A stretch of 55,349 nucleotides of DNA from Pseudomonadales bacterium (GTDB taxonomy: Bacteria; Pseudomonadota; Gammaproteobacteria; Pseudomonadales; Azotimanducaceae): assembly GCA_016763855.1 (NCBI GenBank), contig JAESSY010000048.1, positions 1 to 55,349 on the forward strand. The letters run 5' to 3'. Within the stretch, counting starts at the first letter, position 1. Every line of letters starts with the position of its first letter. Both the position numbers and the translations under genes were made by a program. The notes beneath the pieces are model-generated. The model ran no database searches, had not been told where the DNA came from, and worked only from the letters and a program-made list of their open reading frames with translations. Below are positions 26,379 through 34,943 of the stretch, piece by piece.

Positions 26379-27683
26379 CTATTTTGAAAATAGTCCACCT
26401 ACATCAAATGTCAGTCTGTCTGTTCTTTCAGATTTCAGTAGCTTACCGTTTGAATCGGTGACAATCATCAGAAGCTCTACATCATCGTTTTTACTTGTCC
26501 TGCTTGATTGTTTTTTTACATATAGACCGCGAAAAGTTTCACCCACTGTGAAGACTACAGATTGGTTTCTAATCGTTGCATACCTCTCAATATCATCTGG
26601 TGAAACATGCCTGTTTTGGCGACCGGCATTCCCGGCGGAATATGCTAGACTGAACTCAGATTGATCCCCATAACTACCCCCACGTGAACCGAAACACCTT
26701 TTACGATTTACAGGTGAGTCTTGGCCTCTTTCGACGCAACTTAATGTGATTGTGAAACCTCGCCCAAGGTCAATTTGAGGCGTAACAGTGACGACCGATC
26801 CAGCTCTCTTTATTCTGATGCCTTTGTATTTTCTTGGGTTTGATGCATCTTTAGTCAGATAATTATCAAGTATTGCTTGCTGTATCCGGCTTTTTGTACT
26901 TAATTTAGCTTCGATGAATTCTGATCCTTTTAAATCAATATAGGCGATTGAGCCCTTAAGCTTTGTTTCACTAAGTATTTCTGTTGTTCCATTTTCCCTA
27001 ACCACTTTGAGATATCCATCACCAGTGAAGCAATCGCTCACTGGAAACTTATTTCCTTGTTTTAGACACACGACGGCCACATAAAAAGGCCATGTCTGTG
27101 CGTATTCTTCTGCTTCCTCTCTTTTAATATGCTTAAGTGCAGTTTCAGCTTTGCTAAACTTGTGGTCTGTATCTAACCGAAGATCGGAGATGATTGCTCG
27201 AACCCTGTTTATGCCTCCTCCACCTGCTACTTTTGATGCTTTGACAATCGAATTTTGGTAAGTACATCTAACAGCCGCATCCAATTTCTTTTTGTAAGCT
27301 GATGTAGCTTTGCGGAGTTGGTATACCTCTTCGCTGGTTTTCATGGGATTGTCAAATATGGAATAGGGGGCATCTGGGATTGGACATCTTTCGACAACAG
27401 CCTTTTCACTTGCGGTGGAGGGCGTCCAAATTGCCTCTCCTTCAAGCAGGGCCGCAAGCTCTGCTGTTTCTTCATTTTGTGCTGTTTTTGTTTTTCCTTT
27501 AGATAGCTTTACCTCCACTGAGGAGGTGGGATTTGTTACTGCTGGTTCTTCCTCCATTTGTTTCTCTGACGGTTTGGTAATGTTCTTAACAGTTTTAGAT
27601 ATTTTTTTAATATCGTCAAATAAACCAGCAGAAGCAGATTCAACAAATAATATTAGGATTAGAAGTGTGAATATTCTTTTCAT
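26379..27683 (-). CDS. Secreted hypothetical protein
   Basis: 434 aa from the ATG at 27683, which gives a clean signal peptide (MKRIFTLLILILFVESASAG, cleavage likely after ASA). An in-frame start 42 bp upstream would bury the signal. After a low-complexity linker the body is beta-rich with scattered Cys pairs (CLKQGN...SDCF, SCVERG, KRCFGSRGG), consistent with a periplasmic or exported protein. No family recognised. Divergent from the Xre regulator, with a shared palindrome between the two genes. Confidence 0.75.
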   Translation of the reverse strand: MKRIFTLLILILFVESASAGLFDDIKKISKTVKNITKPSEKQMEEEPAVTNPTSSVEVKLSKGKTKTAQNEETAELAALLEGEAIWTPSTASEKAVVERCPIPDAPYSIFDNPMKTSEEVYQLRKATSAYKKKLDAAVRCTYQNSIVKASKVAGGGGINRVRAIISDLRLDTDHKFSKAETALKHIKREEAEEYAQTWPFYVAVVCLKQGNKFPVSDCFTGDGYLKVVRENGTTEILSETKLKGSIAYIDLKGSEFIEAKLSTKSRIQQAILDNYLTKDASNPRKYKGIRIKRAGSVVTVTPQIDLGRGFTITLSCVERGQDSPVNRKRCFGSRGGSYGDQSEFSLAYSAGNAGRQNRHVSPDDIERYATIRNQSVVFTVGETFRGLYVKKQSSRTSKNDDVELLMIVTDSNGKLLKSERTDRLTFDVGGLFSK

Positions 27684-27749
27684 TAGTAGCGACTCACTGT
27701 ATTTCAAAAATGTAATTGGTGGCATATTGGTCAGCTATCCGATACTCAC

Positions 27750-27770
27750 AATATCCCATAATGGGATATT
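27750..27770. promoter_or_regulatory. Operator palindrome between secreted protein and Xre gene
   Basis: AATATCCCAT and ATGGGATATT form a perfect 10-bp inverted repeat around one central A. A related half site, TTGGGATAA, lies 19-27 bp further right. It sits in the divergent promoter region, 67 bp from one start and 52 bp from the other, ideal for autoregulation by the Xre protein. Confidence 0.7.
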
Positions 27771-27821
27771 ACCATGAATATTCTAAATTGGGATAATTCT
27801 AAGTAACTCAAAGATTTCTAA

Positions 27822-28061
27822 GTGACCAACGAAACGTGGGGGAACAACCAAAAAGCCTTCCAGACAGCCATTCGGGAAGTACGAAAAAAAGCAGGGTTAA
27901 CTCAGGTTCAATTATCTAAATTAATTTGTAAGCCTCAAAGCTACGTCTCAAAATATGAGAGTGGTGAAAGACGGTTAGATTTTATTGAAACAGTTGCAGT
28001 TTGTGAATCATGCTCGATTACAATTGGTAATTTCAATAGGATTTATAAGAAGAATCTTTGA
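27822..28061 (+). CDS. Xre-family HTH regulator
   Basis: 79 aa from GTG. It is essentially one Xre/Cro HTH domain: IREVRKKAGLTQVQLSKLIC then KPQSYVSKYESGERRLDFIE. Likely autoregulator and regulator of the divergent secreted-protein gene through the palindrome at 27750. It could also be an antitoxin-type regulator, but no partner toxin is adjacent. The next gene, a nuclease, follows 95 bp later. Confidence 0.88.
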   Translation: MTNETWGNNQKAFQTAIREVRKKAGLTQVQLSKLICKPQSYVSKYESGERRLDFIETVAVCESCSITIGNFNRIYKKNL

Positions 28062-28156
28062 GCGATTCATCATCTTTTCGGTTTCTAAATTAACCGTGTA
28101 TGCCTACGTGGTAAGGGAATTGAGCAGTTAGTGTATAATGGGGCTATGGAGGTCTC

Positions 28157-29605
28157 ATGAAAACCACTATCTCTAAACACGATTGGCTAACTGCGATAGA
28201 TTGTGGGGCTAAGGCTTGGTTTCAATTGCGAGAAGAACCATCCCCTCCGACTGAGGCAGACCGTTTCCGGATGGAGCAGGGCACCCACATTGGCGTACTC
28301 GCCCAGTCTCTATTTCCTGATGGCATCTTAGTTAACCCTTCTGGTGAACTCAGTGTCACAGCTATTACCCAAAAGCTGATATCTGATCAAAATACCAACA
28401 CGTTCTTTGAGGCTGCATTCAAGTTTGATCAATTAGCAACCAAAGCCGACATACTTAACAGAGAGAGTGATGGCTGGCATGTACTTGAAGTTAAATCCAG
28501 TTTTTCAGATTCCAAAAGTATAAATGAATATATCCTAGACTTAGCGTACACGACCATGGTCGTAGAATTGTGTGGCCTAACGGTTGCAACATCTTCACTG
28601 GTGCTCTTGAACAGGGACTATCTGTATGGCGATGATCCGACCAAATTGTTTGAGATAGTGGATAAAACATCTGAAGTAAAAGAGATTATTGCTGGATTTG
28701 TTGTTATGAGAGAAGAGCTAGTATCAGCCTTGTTTCGAGATGACCAACCTGCACATAGTTTAAGTTCATCTTGCCGGTCCTGTGCCTATTTCGATGAAGA
28801 CTGCCTAGGAATGGGTATTGAATATACCGTACTGGACATTCCCAGTTTACATCACACAAAGCTTAAGAAACTGTCAGCTTCAATTATTGTAGACCTGCGA
28901 TACTTCCCAGATGAGATTGCAATTAGTGATGTTCAAGAACGAGCAAAAATTTGTATGTTGAACAATGAAATCTATACAGGTCTGGGTTTGCAGGAAGAAT
29001 TAGATGGAATCACATGGCCTTGTTACTACCTAGATTTTGAGACTGTCGCTACCGTTTTACCACTCTATGCAGACCACGGGTGCCATCAGCAGATTCTTAC
29101 TCAATTTAGCCTGCATTCGCGGATCAGTGCGGATGGCAAATTACAACATTGTGAATATCTTGCCAATGCTAGTAAAGATTGCCAACGAGAATTAACTGAA
29201 AAGCTGATAGATGCATTGGGAAATGAAGGTGCTATCTTTGTGTACAGTTCTTTCGAAAAAACTCGCATCAATGCAATGGCAGAATTGTATCCGGATTTGG
29301 CGGAAGCACTAAGCTCCATCATTGAAAGGCTGGTAGATTTACTGATAATTTTGAAAGAGCACGTATACCATCCTAAATTTAAAGGCAGCTACTCGATTAA
29401 GAAAGTGCTCCCAGCATTAGTACCAGACTTAAGCTATGACGGCTTGGATATAGGTGACGGTGATATGGCGATTACAATGTTTGCAAAAATGGCCCTTGGT
29501 GAGGTGGTTGATACTGATCAGGTTAGAAATGATCTCTTGGCATACTGCAAGTTAGACACCTTAGCGATGGTTCGATTGCATGATGCTTTGCTAGGTTATA
29601 GGTAA
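28157..29605 (+). CDS. DUF2779 protein: Cas4-like nuclease fused to a DEDD-like exonuclease
   Basis: 482 aa, ATG with GGAGG upstream. The N-terminal ~210 residues look like a Cas4/RecB-type PD-(D/E)XK nuclease: Cys17, then KADIL and LEVKSS as the D...ExK core, then a Cys cluster CRSCAYFDEDC that could hold an Fe-S centre. The C-terminal half starts with the exonuclease I motif CYYLDFETV and ends with a DEDD-type region (CKLDTLAMVRLHDALL). This domain pair is DUF2779. It suggests DNA or RNA end processing; no phenotype is established. Single gene, regulated separately from its neighbours. Confidence 0.88.
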   Translation: MKTTISKHDWLTAIDCGAKAWFQLREEPSPPTEADRFRMEQGTHIGVLAQSLFPDGILVNPSGELSVTAITQKLISDQNTNTFFEAAFKFDQLATKADILNRESDGWHVLEVKSSFSDSKSINEYILDLAYTTMVVELCGLTVATSSLVLLNRDYLYGDDPTKLFEIVDKTSEVKEIIAGFVVMREELVSALFRDDQPAHSLSSSCRSCAYFDEDCLGMGIEYTVLDIPSLHHTKLKKLSASIIVDLRYFPDEIAISDVQERAKICMLNNEIYTGLGLQEELDGITWPCYYLDFETVATVLPLYADHGCHQQILTQFSLHSRISADGKLQHCEYLANASKDCQRELTEKLIDALGNEGAIFVYSSFEKTRINAMAELYPDLAEALSSIIERLVDLLIILKEHVYHPKFKGSYSIKKVLPALVPDLSYDGLDIGDGDMAITMFAKMALGEVVDTDQVRNDLLAYCKLDTLAMVRLHDALLGYR

Positions 29606-29692
29606 TCTCCTACAACGATGTGAGATATCACCTACATTTAAATAGTCATTCAGCAGTAAGATTAAATACAAAGCAGTACATGAGAATCAAGG

Positions 29693-29863
29693 ATGAAAAT
29701 TTGCATCGGTCTAATAGAATACGACATTGAAGAACTCATCAACCAGCTAAACATGGACTTGTTGGTCATAAACGCTGAGATTGGAGGCCTAAAGCTTCTA
29801 CAAGAGCGTAAACAGCAAACTTTGGTGCTACTTCGCAACCTTAGGAAATCGCCTCCTAAGTGA
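29693..29863 (+). CDS. Possible small coiled-coil protein (56 aa)
   Basis: Reading frame MKICIGLIEYDIEELINQLN, then helical to a basic end (LRNLRKSPPK). Heptad-like Leu/Ile spacing suggests a coiled coil. The ribosome site is poor (AAGG directly before the ATG). The antisense frame over the same stretch is less protein-like. Included at low confidence. Confidence 0.35.
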   Translation: MKICIGLIEYDIEELINQLNMDLLVINAEIGGLKLLQERKQQTLVLLRNLRKSPPK

Positions 29864-29918
29864 GATAAAGTAGTACTAGGTCGCACTATAGCTTTATATC
29901 CCATTCAAGGACGATGAT

Positions 29919-30872
29919 ATGAATATTCTAAAACTCAGCTCAGTGATGTCTTTGGTCTTCTTTTCAGTCACAGTGAATGCTGATCTGAACTTCTACCATC
30001 TCGACGTGAACCAATCCGACTCCACTTTAATTGTTGGACCCACGGGTAAATCTTTGATGATTGATACTGGTGAAAATGGTTACGGTGATGAGATTTGCGA
30101 GGCTGTTAAAAAGGTTGGTATTTCTACAATTGATATTCTAATCACGACTCACTACCACAAAGATCATTATGGGGGTGTTGATGAATTGGCTAATTGCGGT
30201 ATCACAATAGGAAAAGCCTATGATCGTGGACATAGAAACCACCTTGTGGGGAAACAGACATTTGATAATTATTTGAATGCTGTTGAGGATGATCTTACTG
30301 CTGTGAAAGCTGGTGACACAATACCATTCGATACCGATGTAATTATAAAGGTTGTAGCTGCTAACGGGCATATAGAAGGAGAATCAAATACTCCGACAGG
30401 AGAAGAAAATGATGACAGTGTTGCTGTGGTTATATCTTACAAAGGTTTTTCGGCTTTCTATGGTGGTGATCTAGAACTTCATACAGAGAACAAACTATCT
30501 AGCGCAGATGTGGTGATGAATGTTTCTGTTTATCAAGCGAACCACCATGGGGCTGACAATGGTTCTTCAAGCGCCTTTCTAGACGATTTAAAACCGAAGG
30601 TAATCATCATCTCTAATGGTGATCACAAAGGTCACGCCCATCCTAGGAAGTCTGCTCTGAGGCGGATGCAAGATACTATTCCAGCACCTGTTATTTTTCA
30701 GACCAATAAGTTTGCATCTGAAGGTTGTAATCGTTGTGATTTAGCTGGCAATGTTGATGATGAATTTATTGCTGATCTTGATCCAGATGATAGCAACGGT
30801 TCAATTGTGGTTAGTGTTAAAGATGACGGAAGTTTTACTGTAACGGTTGAGAGAGATTATGGGCCTTATTAG
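29919..30872 (+). CDS. Secreted metallo-beta-lactamase-fold hydrolase
   Basis: 317 aa. Residues 1-21 are a signal peptide ending VNA. The MBL zinc motif THYHKDHYGG gives His78, His80, Asp82 and His83. Further ligands appear in FYGGDLE, NHHGADNGSS and GDHKGHAHP. The fold resembles the ComEC/Rec2 C-terminal MBL domain without the membrane channel. The substrate is likely a nucleic acid or phosphoester in the periplasm; this is inference. 8 bp separates it from the next membrane-protein gene, so they form a pair. Confidence 0.85.
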   Translation: MNILKLSSVMSLVFFSVTVNADLNFYHLDVNQSDSTLIVGPTGKSLMIDTGENGYGDEICEAVKKVGISTIDILITTHYHKDHYGGVDELANCGITIGKAYDRGHRNHLVGKQTFDNYLNAVEDDLTAVKAGDTIPFDTDVIIKVVAANGHIEGESNTPTGEENDDSVAVVISYKGFSAFYGGDLELHTENKLSSADVVMNVSVYQANHHGADNGSSSAFLDDLKPKVIIISNGDHKGHAHPRKSALRRMQDTIPAPVIFQTNKFASEGCNRCDLAGNVDDEFIADLDPDDSNGSIVVSVKDDGSFTVTVERDYGPY

Positions 30873-30880
30873 GAATTCTC

Positions 30881-31582
30881 ATGAGTAAAGATACTAATCG
30901 GGGTAAGTCAAAAGTAGATTGGTTTACTCGTTGGCTTGCTATTGCTGGTTTGGTGACAGCTATCATAGCGATTATCATTCCAGTTCTGATTCAACGTTAC
31001 GATGATCAGGAGCGACTCAGTATTTGGATGCGTACTAACCCCGGTGGTTATATATTGGTTCCTGATTCGATTGCAAATTCCAACGTGGTGCAGGTTCCTT
31101 GGTTATTTACTTTGTCTAATGTAAGCAAAATTACACTATCGATTACTGGGTTTAATGTAACTCAAATTCAAGAAGGTGGGCGCATGAAGTTCTCCCACAT
31201 GACTAACGCTTTCCGTAATGCTGATGACTCAGATTTAATTCTCCCGATTACACTTTCTTCTGGCGAAAGTAAAACAATTAAATTGCATATTGGTTTTGAA
31301 TCCAATCAAAAGGTCCTCGAATTACTTACTAGATTGCACACCGATACTGGTGCTTTTACGCATAATGAATCATTTAAATATTTGGCTAAACAAGAACTTA
31401 CCATGTACGGAGGTACAGCAGAACGTCAAGATTACCCAGAAGGAGGTATAAAGATTTCTGTGAATTCTGAGTTTTGGCAACAAGAACCGATTTATCAAGT
31501 TGATTTTTTTACTGGTCGAGGGTCAACTTTCTATGTCCAAGGTTCAGACACAATGTCTAGGTTTTCTGGTCCCGATTATTAG
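30881..31582 (+). CDS. Membrane-anchored hypothetical protein, partner of the MBL protein
   Basis: 233 aa. A basic N terminus and one membrane helix (LAIAGLVTAIIAIIIPVLI, residues ~19-37) are followed by a large, probably periplasmic domain of beta-type sequence (ITLSITGFNVTQ, LPITLSSGESKTIKLHIGF). No catalytic motif seen. The GGAATTCTC ribosome site lies inside the 8-bp gap after the secreted MBL gene, so the two are co-expressed and may act together outside the cytoplasm. Confidence 0.75.
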   Translation: MSKDTNRGKSKVDWFTRWLAIAGLVTAIIAIIIPVLIQRYDDQERLSIWMRTNPGGYILVPDSIANSNVVQVPWLFTLSNVSKITLSITGFNVTQIQEGGRMKFSHMTNAFRNADDSDLILPITLSSGESKTIKLHIGFESNQKVLELLTRLHTDTGAFTHNESFKYLAKQELTMYGGTAERQDYPEGGIKISVNSEFWQQEPIYQVDFFTGRGSTFYVQGSDTMSRFSGPDY

Positions 31583-31684
31583 CTAGATATTTGTTTTATC
31601 GTGAAATCACTATAATTCGGTCAATCCCGGAACGGGCTCAACCTATCCTAAGTCTGAGAATCTTTTTGTTTTTTGTTAAGTTCT

Positions 31685-32872
31685 TCAAGTTTTTTCAAGC
31701 AACCCTGTGTTGATATTAAATTTGTGGTCGATGATAGAGCCATCCTTTATTTTTTCTACAGCATCTTGAATTGTCTCTAAAGGTACACAAAACCATTCTT
31801 GAGGACGGTAGGGTTTGCCAAATCTATCTGGTATTTCAATCTCTAAACGAGCGGATGCAAAAAACCGATGGAGCAATGTTTCGAGTTTATTTCTGTTGAT
31901 ATTGAACAGCTCAAAGCTTGCTACCAAGTCTGCCTTAGCAAACAAAAATGTAGGATCATCTTCAGCCCCGGATAATCGATGGTTAGCATCTTTTCCGGTG
32001 ACTCCAATTTTATGAATATTCACTCGATTTTCTTTTATCAATGGGTTTTCTGATTGGCTCCTGCAAACATAGATAATGCCACTAGCAACGTCGTCTTCTT
32101 GAGGTTGGTCATCAAACAACGGTCCCATACTAGTATCTGTAATGCGTCGCCCAGCCTCGTCATCCCACAACCGTTTTTGTAATGAGTGCATCAACTGATT
32201 GCTCTCTACTCCATTGTCGAAAATCACGCGAAGTCTATGTTCGTTTCTTCCATCGGCACCAGTGAACGGTTCACCCACATCTGCCACATAGGCTTTTTGC
32301 CCTGACAGAATGAAGAGATTTCCTTTTTCAATACTCCCATCTTTGCGATATGGAATAACCTTTCTCACCCCGCTTTTAATGTCAGCCTGAATCTTCTCGA
32401 ACAAAGGCTTGAAAATATGGAAATCCTTACAGACAGTTCGTTGACCAATTTCTTCTGACGGTTGTTTTTCAGCACGGGGCTTTACGTGACGAAGCGTAGT
32501 AATGTCAGCATCACTTGCCCCCGTTATCCCAAGTCCGTCTAGCAGTGCGTCATCATCTAGATCATCCTCGTCGCTAATACTATCTATAAATTTTTCATTG
32601 AGTAGGTCTTGGTGATCTCGCTCAGTTAAAAGCTCGACACAGTCTGGTTGCCTACGTATTTGCTCTAACCGCGTTGCATAGAGACGTTCGAATATATCCC
32701 TACTTTGCTCAAAAGAGGGCTCACGTTCATGCTCATCAATAAAACTTTGGATTTCTTCGAAGCCTGCAATAATTCTCTCTTCTTTTGCAGATAGAGCCGG
32801 TTTCTTTTTGATTGTGTACTCAACACCCAGTTCAGCAATGAGTTCGTCATCTTCCTCAGTAAACTTAGCCAT
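31685..32872 (-). CDS. GIY-YIG (T5orf172-type) nuclease of the methyltransferase-helicase operon
   Basis: 395 aa. The N-terminal ~240 residues are acidic and unassigned. The C-terminal ~130 residues form a T5orf172-like GIY-YIG domain: GIIYVCRSQS, HKIGVTG, a conserved Arg in ANHRLSG, Glu/His in LETLLHRFF and QEWFCV. It is the last gene of a three-gene - strand operon and overlaps the helicase gene by 8 bp. In this context it is probably the cleaving subunit of a restriction-like system. Confidence 0.85.
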   Translation of the reverse strand: MAKFTEEDDELIAELGVEYTIKKKPALSAKEERIIAGFEEIQSFIDEHEREPSFEQSRDIFERLYATRLEQIRRQPDCVELLTERDHQDLLNEKFIDSISDEDDLDDDALLDGLGITGASDADITTLRHVKPRAEKQPSEEIGQRTVCKDFHIFKPLFEKIQADIKSGVRKVIPYRKDGSIEKGNLFILSGQKAYVADVGEPFTGADGRNEHRLRVIFDNGVESNQLMHSLQKRLWDDEAGRRITDTSMGPLFDDQPQEDDVASGIIYVCRSQSENPLIKENRVNIHKIGVTGKDANHRLSGAEDDPTFLFAKADLVASFELFNINRNKLETLLHRFFASARLEIEIPDRFGKPYRPQEWFCVPLETIQDAVEKIKDGSIIDHKFNINTGLLEKT

Positions 32873-34943
32873 TTTGATCGGCCTCTGCTTTCATTTGGAC
32901 AAAGGCATACATGCCTTCAGCAATTCTTTTTTCCCATGGATCATTCGATGTGATCTCGGGTAAGCGCCCCCTCTCTTTTTTAAACTTACTTGCCCTGACA
33001 GCAAGCTCTCTTGACTCTTCAAGTGTAAGTTTCGCTCTTTTTCCCGCAATAATATTGCCGAATTTCCTGAGATTCTCCTCGCTCATAGACTTTGCCAGTA
33101 TTGAGTAAGCTTCACCAAAGGGATTAATGTGATCAATAAAATCAACATCTAAGCTAGTGACGTCTATAACGAATTGTTTTACACCGTCCACAAAAGCTCT
33201 ATTCGCTCTAGGTTCATCCTCATCATCGTCTGTCCCAGCCAAATTACCTTGCTCATTTATCGTCTTTTTAACCTGTTGGGTCATATTTATTGCAGCGATT
33301 GCATGCTGCCGAACCGCTTCTTTGTCGTCATCCTCAAGATGAGGGTATTTTGCGGCAACTATCTTACCCATGGCTACCTGCGTAATTTCTTCCGGCACAA
33401 GCTCTTCGTCAAATATTCCCCGCTCTATCGTTCTTTTGTCCTGAGTGAATGCAGTAATAAGCTCACTGATATCCTCTTTGCAGATACGCTGCGCTTCAAC
33501 ACTTTTTGGTTCCACCAATCCTGTAATTTCTATTTGTATTTGACCTGTTTCATTATTAACACCGACATTCTGTTTAGTTGGATCATATCCTCCATCACCA
33601 TAATTAAATCCGTCTAGTGGACCGCTGGTAGCTGTTTTAGGAGTGAAATCATACCTAGGCGTAAGGACTTGTTCCATGAGCAAACTGGCAGCAATAGCCT
33701 TCAAAGTGACATTCACAGCGTCAGCTACATCCTCTTGGGATGCGTCAGGTTCAGCAATTAAGTTAGTAAAGCGGGTCCTCTCTTTACCGGGAGCATCGCG
33801 AGTCGCTCGTCCAATAATTTGGACAATTTCAGTTAAACTAGCTCGATAGCCTACGGTTAATGCATGTTCGCACCATATCCAGTCGAAGCCTTCTTTGGCC
33901 ATACCGAGAGCAATAATTATATCAATATAGTCTCGATCACTTTCCATCTCCGGTGATCGAAGCGCCGTTTGGACTTTAGAGCGTTTAGTAGGGTCATCAT
34001 CAACCAGATCAGCAACCTTTAATCTTCTTCCATCAGGCAAATCTATTAAATAAAATCCGGTGTCTGGATCAGTACCTTGCCAATCACCCAGCTCTTCAAG
34101 AATATGTTCAACTTCCTTTATCTTATCTTTGGTGCTTTCACGAGAATTTACATTTGGGATATGAAGAATTGTTTTTTGATTTGGATCGAGAACCTTCAAT
34201 ATATCGTCGACATAGGGTCCATTATAAAAGTAATAACCAATATTCAACTCTTTCAGGTATTCATAACCATTCAATTGTTCGTAGTAGGTATAAGTCACTG
34301 TTTGAAATTTAGCTTCATCATCAGGACTCATGACAGCATCTGCATCGCCTCGAAAATATGAGCCCGTCATTGCTAGAATATGCACCTTGTCACGCACTAG
34401 AAGCTCTGCCAATTGATTGCCCAACACATTGTCTGGATTAGCACTCACATGGTGAAATTCATCTATGGCAATTAAACGGTTATCAAAGACTTCGATACCA
34501 AATTTTGCCACGGCAAACCTAAAGGTAGCGTGAGTGCAAACTAAATTTGTATCACCGCTATCGAGAAATACTTTTATTGAATTAACTGTGCCTCCATCTT
34601 CTCCCGGAGAATTGCATAGGTTCCATTTAGGTTTGACTTCCCAGTCAGACCAGAAACCGAAATCACTTAAGGGTGTGCTATCAAAACTTTTACCAATAGA
34701 CTTTTCTGGCACCACGATTATGGCTTGTTGTATGCTTTGGTTGGTTGTCTTGTCAATGGCGATAAACATCAGTGCACGGCTTTTACCCGAAGCAGGCGGT
34801 GACTTAATTAACAGGTATTGCTCACCACGTTTTTCATACGCACGTTCTTGCATTTCCCGCATACCAAGTTCATTCGACTTTTTTGATTTACCTGTCGCGG
34901 CATACTTCACTGAAACTGAGGGTATATTGATTTCTTTGTTCAC
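32865..34943 (-). CDS. DEAD/DEAH-type superfamily 2 helicase
   Basis: 692 aa from GTG. Walker A is SPPASGKSRAL (residues 48-58), motif II is AIDEFHH (DEFH at 161-164), AMTGSYFRGD fits motif III, and QIIGRATRD (375-383) is motif VI with its arginine fingers. The ~250-residue C-terminal extension is unassigned. The start overlaps the methyltransferase stop (GTGA) and the end overlaps the GIY-YIG gene, so all three are one operon. Likely the ATP-driven translocase of a restriction-like complex. Confidence 0.9.
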   Translation of the reverse strand: MNKEINIPSVSVKYAATGKSKKSNELGMREMQERAYEKRGEQYLLIKSPPASGKSRALMFIAIDKTTNQSIQQAIIVVPEKSIGKSFDSTPLSDFGFWSDWEVKPKWNLCNSPGEDGGTVNSIKVFLDSGDTNLVCTHATFRFAVAKFGIEVFDNRLIAIDEFHHVSANPDNVLGNQLAELLVRDKVHILAMTGSYFRGDADAVMSPDDEAKFQTVTYTYYEQLNGYEYLKELNIGYYFYNGPYVDDILKVLDPNQKTILHIPNVNSRESTKDKIKEVEHILEELGDWQGTDPDTGFYLIDLPDGRRLKVADLVDDDPTKRSKVQTALRSPEMESDRDYIDIIIALGMAKEGFDWIWCEHALTVGYRASLTEIVQIIGRATRDAPGKERTRFTNLIAEPDASQEDVADAVNVTLKAIAASLLMEQVLTPRYDFTPKTATSGPLDGFNYGDGGYDPTKQNVGVNNETGQIQIEITGLVEPKSVEAQRICKEDISELITAFTQDKRTIERGIFDEELVPEEITQVAMGKIVAAKYPHLEDDDKEAVRQHAIAAINMTQQVKKTINEQGNLAGTDDDEDEPRANRAFVDGVKQFVIDVTSLDVDFIDHINPFGEAYSILAKSMSEENLRKFGNIIAGKRAKLTLEESRELAVRASKFKKERGRLPEITSNDPWEKRIAEGMYAFVQMKAEADQNG

